A stretch of DNA of 64,000 bases from Mallotus nudiflorus (taxonomy: Eukaryota; Streptophyta; Magnoliopsida; Malpighiales; Euphorbiaceae), in NCBI GenBank assembly GCA_947683625.1, contig CANTUR010000341.1, positions 248,001-312,000 on the forward strand. Reading direction: 5' to 3'. This document shows positions 60,198 through 64,000 of the stretch, piece after piece. How positions within the stretch are numbered: the stretch's first letter is position 1; the number at the start of each line of letters is the position of its first letter. The translations under genes and the position numbers were made by a program. The notes below the pieces were generated by a model that saw nothing but the letters and a program-made list of their open reading frames with translations, was not told where the DNA came from and did not search any database.

Positions 60198-60213
60198 AGA
60201 GTCCCCCCTGGGA
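60198..60213 (-). other. C polypurine tract
   Basis: Minus-strand CCAGGGGGGACTCT directly precedes the 3' LTR; better kept than in B. Confidence 0.65.
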
Positions 60214-60256
60214 TATTCGGATATTTATGTCCGTCACATTCGGGTAGGATGCTGAA

Positions 60257-61190
60257 TGTCACAGACCGTTTGTTGTGACACGCAAGACTGCGCGAGATGC
60301 TTGCTGGTTGTGCTTAATGTGGGATGTGAGATAGCGAAAAGGGTATGAGTACGTGCCGAGCAGCCGTCCATTCCTTGGATGGGCATGCTGATTAGGCACC
60401 ACACTAGTCGGGAGCTGTCCCTACTCCCCTTATGAGCCCATGGGAGGGCGAAACCAGTGAGCATTGGAGATGGAAAAGGCTTAACCTCGGCTATGTGGGA
60501 GGCCCGGGGTGCCGCACAGGAGAATGTCCTTGCACTAAAACTTTGAGCCCATGACAAATGGTATTAGAGCCGATTGTGTGCTAGCTGCGAGTTTGCCAAG
60601 CGCTTTTTACCAAGCTGGCGAGTAGATGAAAGGGGTGCTCGCAAGTGGGTCCTCTATAAAGAGATTGAGATGAGGATGAGTAGGTAGGAAGCCACAGTGA
60701 AAGTTAGCCAAGCGCTCGTATTTGCACTAGCACACCCTGAGCAGTGGATGGTAGTTGCAAGTGGATCACAACCTCAGTATAAGAGGGTGAGTAGGCAGGG
60801 AATTGCGCATAAATCCTGGCTAATTAAAAAGAAAAGGGGGAGGAGTCTTCCTCACGCAATGAGGACGTTGCGAAATCAAGTGGGGGAGAATGTCACAGAC
60901 CGTTTGTCATGACAGGCAGGACTGCGCGAGATGCTTACTGGTTATGCTTAATGTAGGATGCGGGATAGCGACAAGGGTGTGAGTACGTGCCGAGCAGCCA
61001 TCCATTCTTTAGATGGGCATGCTGATTAGGCACCACATTGGTCAGGAGCTATCCTCACTCCCCTGATGAGCCCATGGGAGGGCAAAACCAGTGAGCATCG
61101 GAGATGGAAAAGGCTTAACCTCAGGTATGCGAGAGGCTCGGGGTGCCGTATGGGAGAATGTCCCTGCACTAAAACTCTAAGCTTGTGACA
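60257..61190 (+). mobile_element. TRIM (miniature LTR retrotransposon)
   Basis: Two 300-bp direct repeats, 60257-60556 and 60891-61190, each start TGTCACAGACCGTTTGT and end ...TGACA. Just inside the left repeat is TGGTATTAGAGCC (60559-60571), one base from the initiator tRNA-Met site TGGTATCAGAGCC. Just before the right repeat is GTGGGGGAGAA (60880-60890), a PPT. The internal region is only 334 bp and has no gag or pol, which defines a TRIM. By eye the repeats differ at 35-40 positions, mostly transitions. A flanking duplication is unclear (CTGAA left, TGATG right; GATGCT lies near both). It would depend on proteins from an autonomous element. Confidence 0.85.
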
Positions 61191-61846
61191 TGATGCTCTC
61201 ATAAGGGATATAAGATGATAATAGAGGCTAGTGAGCTAAGGTGGCCAGCCATAGTCACAGTGAGTAAAGCTCGGTGTCGAGTATCTGGATGGTCATTGTT
61301 GAATCATAATCTGTAGAGCTGGGATACCCCCCAAGTGCGTATGAGCACCATAATAGATTAACCCGTCCATTTGGGAACATGACAGAACTGGTTGTCACTG
61401 GATTTCTAATGCTCGGTGCATAGACATAAGGTTTTTTGAGCTTGGATCCTCAATACTATAGAAGCGACTTGAGGGTGTCAGCTTCAGTCACTGGACTTAG
61501 ATGTGCGAGACTTAGATGCTTGGTTCAGGGACGCAAAGCTTACATGCTTAGAATGGGCTGAAAACGATGTTTGAAATGCCTTCTGAGTTGCTTGATGAAG
61601 TGGCCCAATCGAAATGTGGGCGAGCCGACACGTGGTGGCATCACTTAAACTCTTAAGGATTCATAATTGAAATCATATGAGTGATGCATTATTTTGTATG
61701 TCGATAAACAAAGCGTTTGTGCTGCCATTATCATAACTCCTCATCTAATGGGCTTTTTTATTCCCAAAAGACCCCTGGTGACCTAGGGAGGAACACAGCA
61801 ATAATGAGGGCAGTTAATGGTGTGCTTCCAAATCCTTTTGTGTCTT
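61191..61846 (-). other. C 3' region with one unit of B's 90-bp repeat
   Basis: Between the TRIM and the antisense gene. The segment 61400-61510 contains AATGCTCGGTGCATAGACAT, TCAATACTATAGAAGCGAC and GTGTCAGCTTCAGTCACTGG, the landmarks of one unit of the array at 6691-7150. Elsewhere no tandem structure is seen. Confidence 0.65.
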
Positions 61847-61854
61847 TATAAATA
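61847..61854 (+). promoter_or_regulatory. TATA-like box of C antisense gene
   Basis: TATAAATA within GTGTCTTTATAAATACTGC, 72 bp before an ATG at 61926 and about 200 bp before the ATG at 62049 that is shared with B. A pyrimidine-rich leader follows. Inferred from position. Confidence 0.45.
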
Positions 61855-62048
61855 CTGCTGCGCTTGTTAACTGGCATATTTTGCTTCTTTTGCTTTTCTG
61901 TCATTTTTACCTTTGCTGTGTTACTATGGCCTCCGCTGTTTCCATTTCTTCCTACCATAGTTCTTGCTTGTGGTGACCAGGTGATACTTTCATCTTTCTT
62001 CTTCCTCTTTTTGCTCCTTTCTGTTATTGTATGTTTCCCTTCTCCACT

Positions 62049-63884
62049 ATGGCCCCAAAGGAAGAAGTTAGTTCTGACCTTTTTGTCTCTAATGTAGATA
62101 GTGAGTTACTAGGGTGGTACTGACGACGGTTCTGTATCCCCGCTGATTACGCCCTTCACACTGTAGATAGGAGTTTAGGGCCCATACCCCCTTATCAAGG
62201 CTAAGTAAATTAGTTATGTATTTTAACCAGTTAGAGGGGGGTTTGAAATTTCCTCTAGATCCCTTTGTAAAAGAATTTCTGAATAGGAATAACATAGCGT
62301 CCGGTCAGCTTCATCGGAATAGCTATAGGATATTGACCGGGTTCATCCAACTGTTGTATGAAGAGGGGAGGGACCCGATTCCGATACCTGTATAGGCTGA
62401 CTAGGAAGAAGGGAGAGCTGATGTTCTCCCTGTCAGTTGTACCTAATCATACACTCTTTGTAAAGCTTTCGGATCTCCAAAAGAAGTGGAGACACCATTT
62501 TTTTGTTATGGAGCATTGGTCAGACTTCTTGGACGTCCGGAGGATGTGGTCGGACGAGTGTCATAAGGTGACCATCTAGCGAAACTTTCTAACCATGATA
62601 CGGAGCTAGTTTTATGGCTAAATCTCGATGGGCTTGCCGAAGCTCGATCAACGAAGGATGCATCCTGGAGGTACCTGTGGAGAGTCTTTTCGAGTCGTGA
62701 TCACTCCCCTGGTATGTTTGTTTTGCTTTGAGCAATTTTTCTGACTTGCTTTATTTTCCCAATTGTAGATGGCTGACTTTTTTTATTTTGTGGGCGGAAT
62801 TTCCTTAGTTAATGAGCCGACTACTATGGAGGAGGTGTGGGTCTCTCCTTCTCCCAAACCTGAAGCTCCTGCATCCCTGGAAGCAGTTCCCACCAACCCC
62901 AAGGGCAAAGCATCGGTGGAAAGTGAACGGCCGGAGCGGGTTGGTCGAAGAAAGAGGTGGCTGCTTGACCCGGGGTCTGATGTGGAAGGGCTGGATGAAG
63001 AGATTTATGTTCAGGGCCCGCAATTATCTAGGTGTCTGAATATAAGGGGCTAGATATTAAAGCAGATGAAGCCCTCGAGTATCTCCAACAGCCAAGTGAG
63101 GGACTAGTACGCCGAGTCGTTGTGGCTGCCCGGTGACGTACAGCATTGGTCCGAGGAGGGCCCGGATGGGTTGTCGGACTCCATGATTGGCCAGTCACTA
63201 GAGGTAAGCTACCTTCTACCACTTGATGTGGTTATCGTACATGTTTCTTAATTAAGTTAATTGTTGGTTTTTAGTAGATGACTTAGGTCTTGCTGCTGGC
63301 AAAGGATCAGTACTTTTACCTGAAGAGCCAGTACAACTTAAAAGAAATTGAGGTGGGGACCATAGCCATCGATTTTGAAAAGAAGCTAGATGGCACGAAG
63401 GCAGCTCTAGAGTACTACCAGACAAGATACATTGAGACCAAGTCCGATGCTGAGGCAAATCAGAAGAAAGTTTCTGAGTTGGAACATAGCCAAGCCCAAT
63501 TGACGAGGAGGATTAAGGAGCAAGATCTTCATATCGCTGAGCTCCAAGGGGCTGGCGGAGCTTGAGAAATCCTAAGCAAATGATAAGAAGGCATACCAAG
63601 GCATGGTAAGGGGGTTTCTCAAAGCTTATCGGGCTGAGTATAAGAGGATCCTGCTCTCCCAAGTCTCGGGACTAGATCTGGGGGCGTTAGACCGGATAAC
63701 TCCAGTAGATTTTGCCAAATTTTTTACAAAGGAGGACGCCCATCAAAAGGCCAATTTTGTTATTACGAGGGAGTCTGCAGAGGCTACTGTTGCTACTGGG
63801 TCTGTAGAGCATCCAAAGACTGCTGATGAGGTTTCCCCCTCTATTTTCGGGCCTGGTGGTCCGCGTGTACATATAGTGGAGTAG
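62049..63884 (+). pseudogene. C antisense gene: putative gypsy-type transposon domain plus coiled coil
   Basis: Start ATGGCCCCAAAGGAAGAAG at 62049, shared with B. After a stop and frameshift (62124-62210), the domain reads YFNQLEGGLKFPLDPFVKEF, LNRNNIASGQLHRNSYRILT, GFIQ and, in the next frame, RKKGELMFSLSVVPN and LQKKWRHHFFVMEHW. This is the signature of the 'putative gypsy type transposon' family (Transposase_28). An intron 62710-62768 (GTATG...TGTAG) leads to MADFFYFVGG, then an acidic, basic-patched exon (to 63053). A second intron starts GTAAGC near 63204 and ends TTTTTAG near 63273. The exon 63290-63565 is a heptad-rich coiled coil (KKLDGTKAALEYYQTRYIET). The last exon, 63603-63884, ends at TAG. 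Role unknown; decayed but better kept than in B. Confidence 0.65.
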
Positions 63885-64000
63885 ATATGTATAGGTTCTT
63901 TTTCTCCTTTTTTTTATAACTGATCACATGTAAAGGCATTTTTCTTAATAAAGAGACTTTATTGAATCATATCATATGTTAAATATAATTTTATTGATAG

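Larger units (their letters stand above)
59808..64000 (-). mobile_element. C: Tat element related to B, right side outside window
   Basis: Only the 3' side is in the window: 3' LTR, PPT, a 3' region with a TRIM insertion and one copy of B's 90-bp repeat, then the antisense gene. Order and sequence match B's left end. C is GC-richer than B and has fewer lost CpGs, so it looks younger. Its pol should follow beyond 64000. Confidence 0.7.

Noticed and set aside
60234..60912. Frames of 107 and 71 residues near the TRIM
   Set aside because: They cross LTR, PBS and PPT of the TRIM and match no family I recognise.

Overview
The window is a block of plant repetitive DNA with no cellular gene that I can support. 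It is very AT-rich. It holds Ty3/gypsy lineages known only from plants (Tat with a second RNase H, and a CRM-like chromovirus), a TRIM element and a hAT-type non-autonomous transposon. An angiosperm is certain enough, probably a dicot; I cannot name the species. The depth of nesting and the decay of every reading frame suggest pericentromeric or other heterochromatin.

Layout. Two related Tat elements lie on the minus strand: B (5945-58376 including everything nested in it) and C (59808 to beyond the window end). B received four insertions. S, the solo LTR of another Tat family, sits at B's left terminus (3944-5941). A, a complete Tat element (8579-33170, TSD TGAGG), sits inside B's antisense gene. 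A hAT-type element lies in B's integrase (34761-35286). D, a CRM-like chromovirus (38502-56270), lies between B's gag and protease. Six copies (E0-E5) of a 3.2-3.8 kb TG...CA unit, read as solo long LTRs, fill further sites: E1 and E2 in A, E3 and E5 in D, E4 inside E3, and E0 at the left window edge. Where both flanks are visible each has a 5-bp direct duplication, exact for E2, E3 and E4. C carries a TRIM (60257-61190). The order of events reads as B, then D, then E3, then E4: four layers.

Gene content. The sense strand (minus) of A, B and D encodes gag, protease, reverse transcriptase, RNase H and integrase; A and B also have a second, archaeal-type RNase H. All are broken by stops, frameshifts or insertions.

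The most interesting content lies on the opposite strand, between integrase and the 3' LTR of the Tat elements. A carries two intron-containing antisense genes there: a plant mobile domain (PMD) gene (11779-14434) and a DUF7745-like gene (14978-16312), each with a TATA-like box upstream. B and C carry a different antisense gene at the same place, resembling the 'putative gypsy type transposon' family followed by a coiled coil. The same zone holds tandem arrays: a 90-bp-period array in B, a TTCC/GGAA-cored array in A, and three blocks of a hairpin repeat before, inside the intron of, and after the DUF7745-like gene. One hairpin pair shows apparent compensatory base changes. A's LTRs hold an array of 16-bp palindromes with 4 units in one LTR and 9 in the other.
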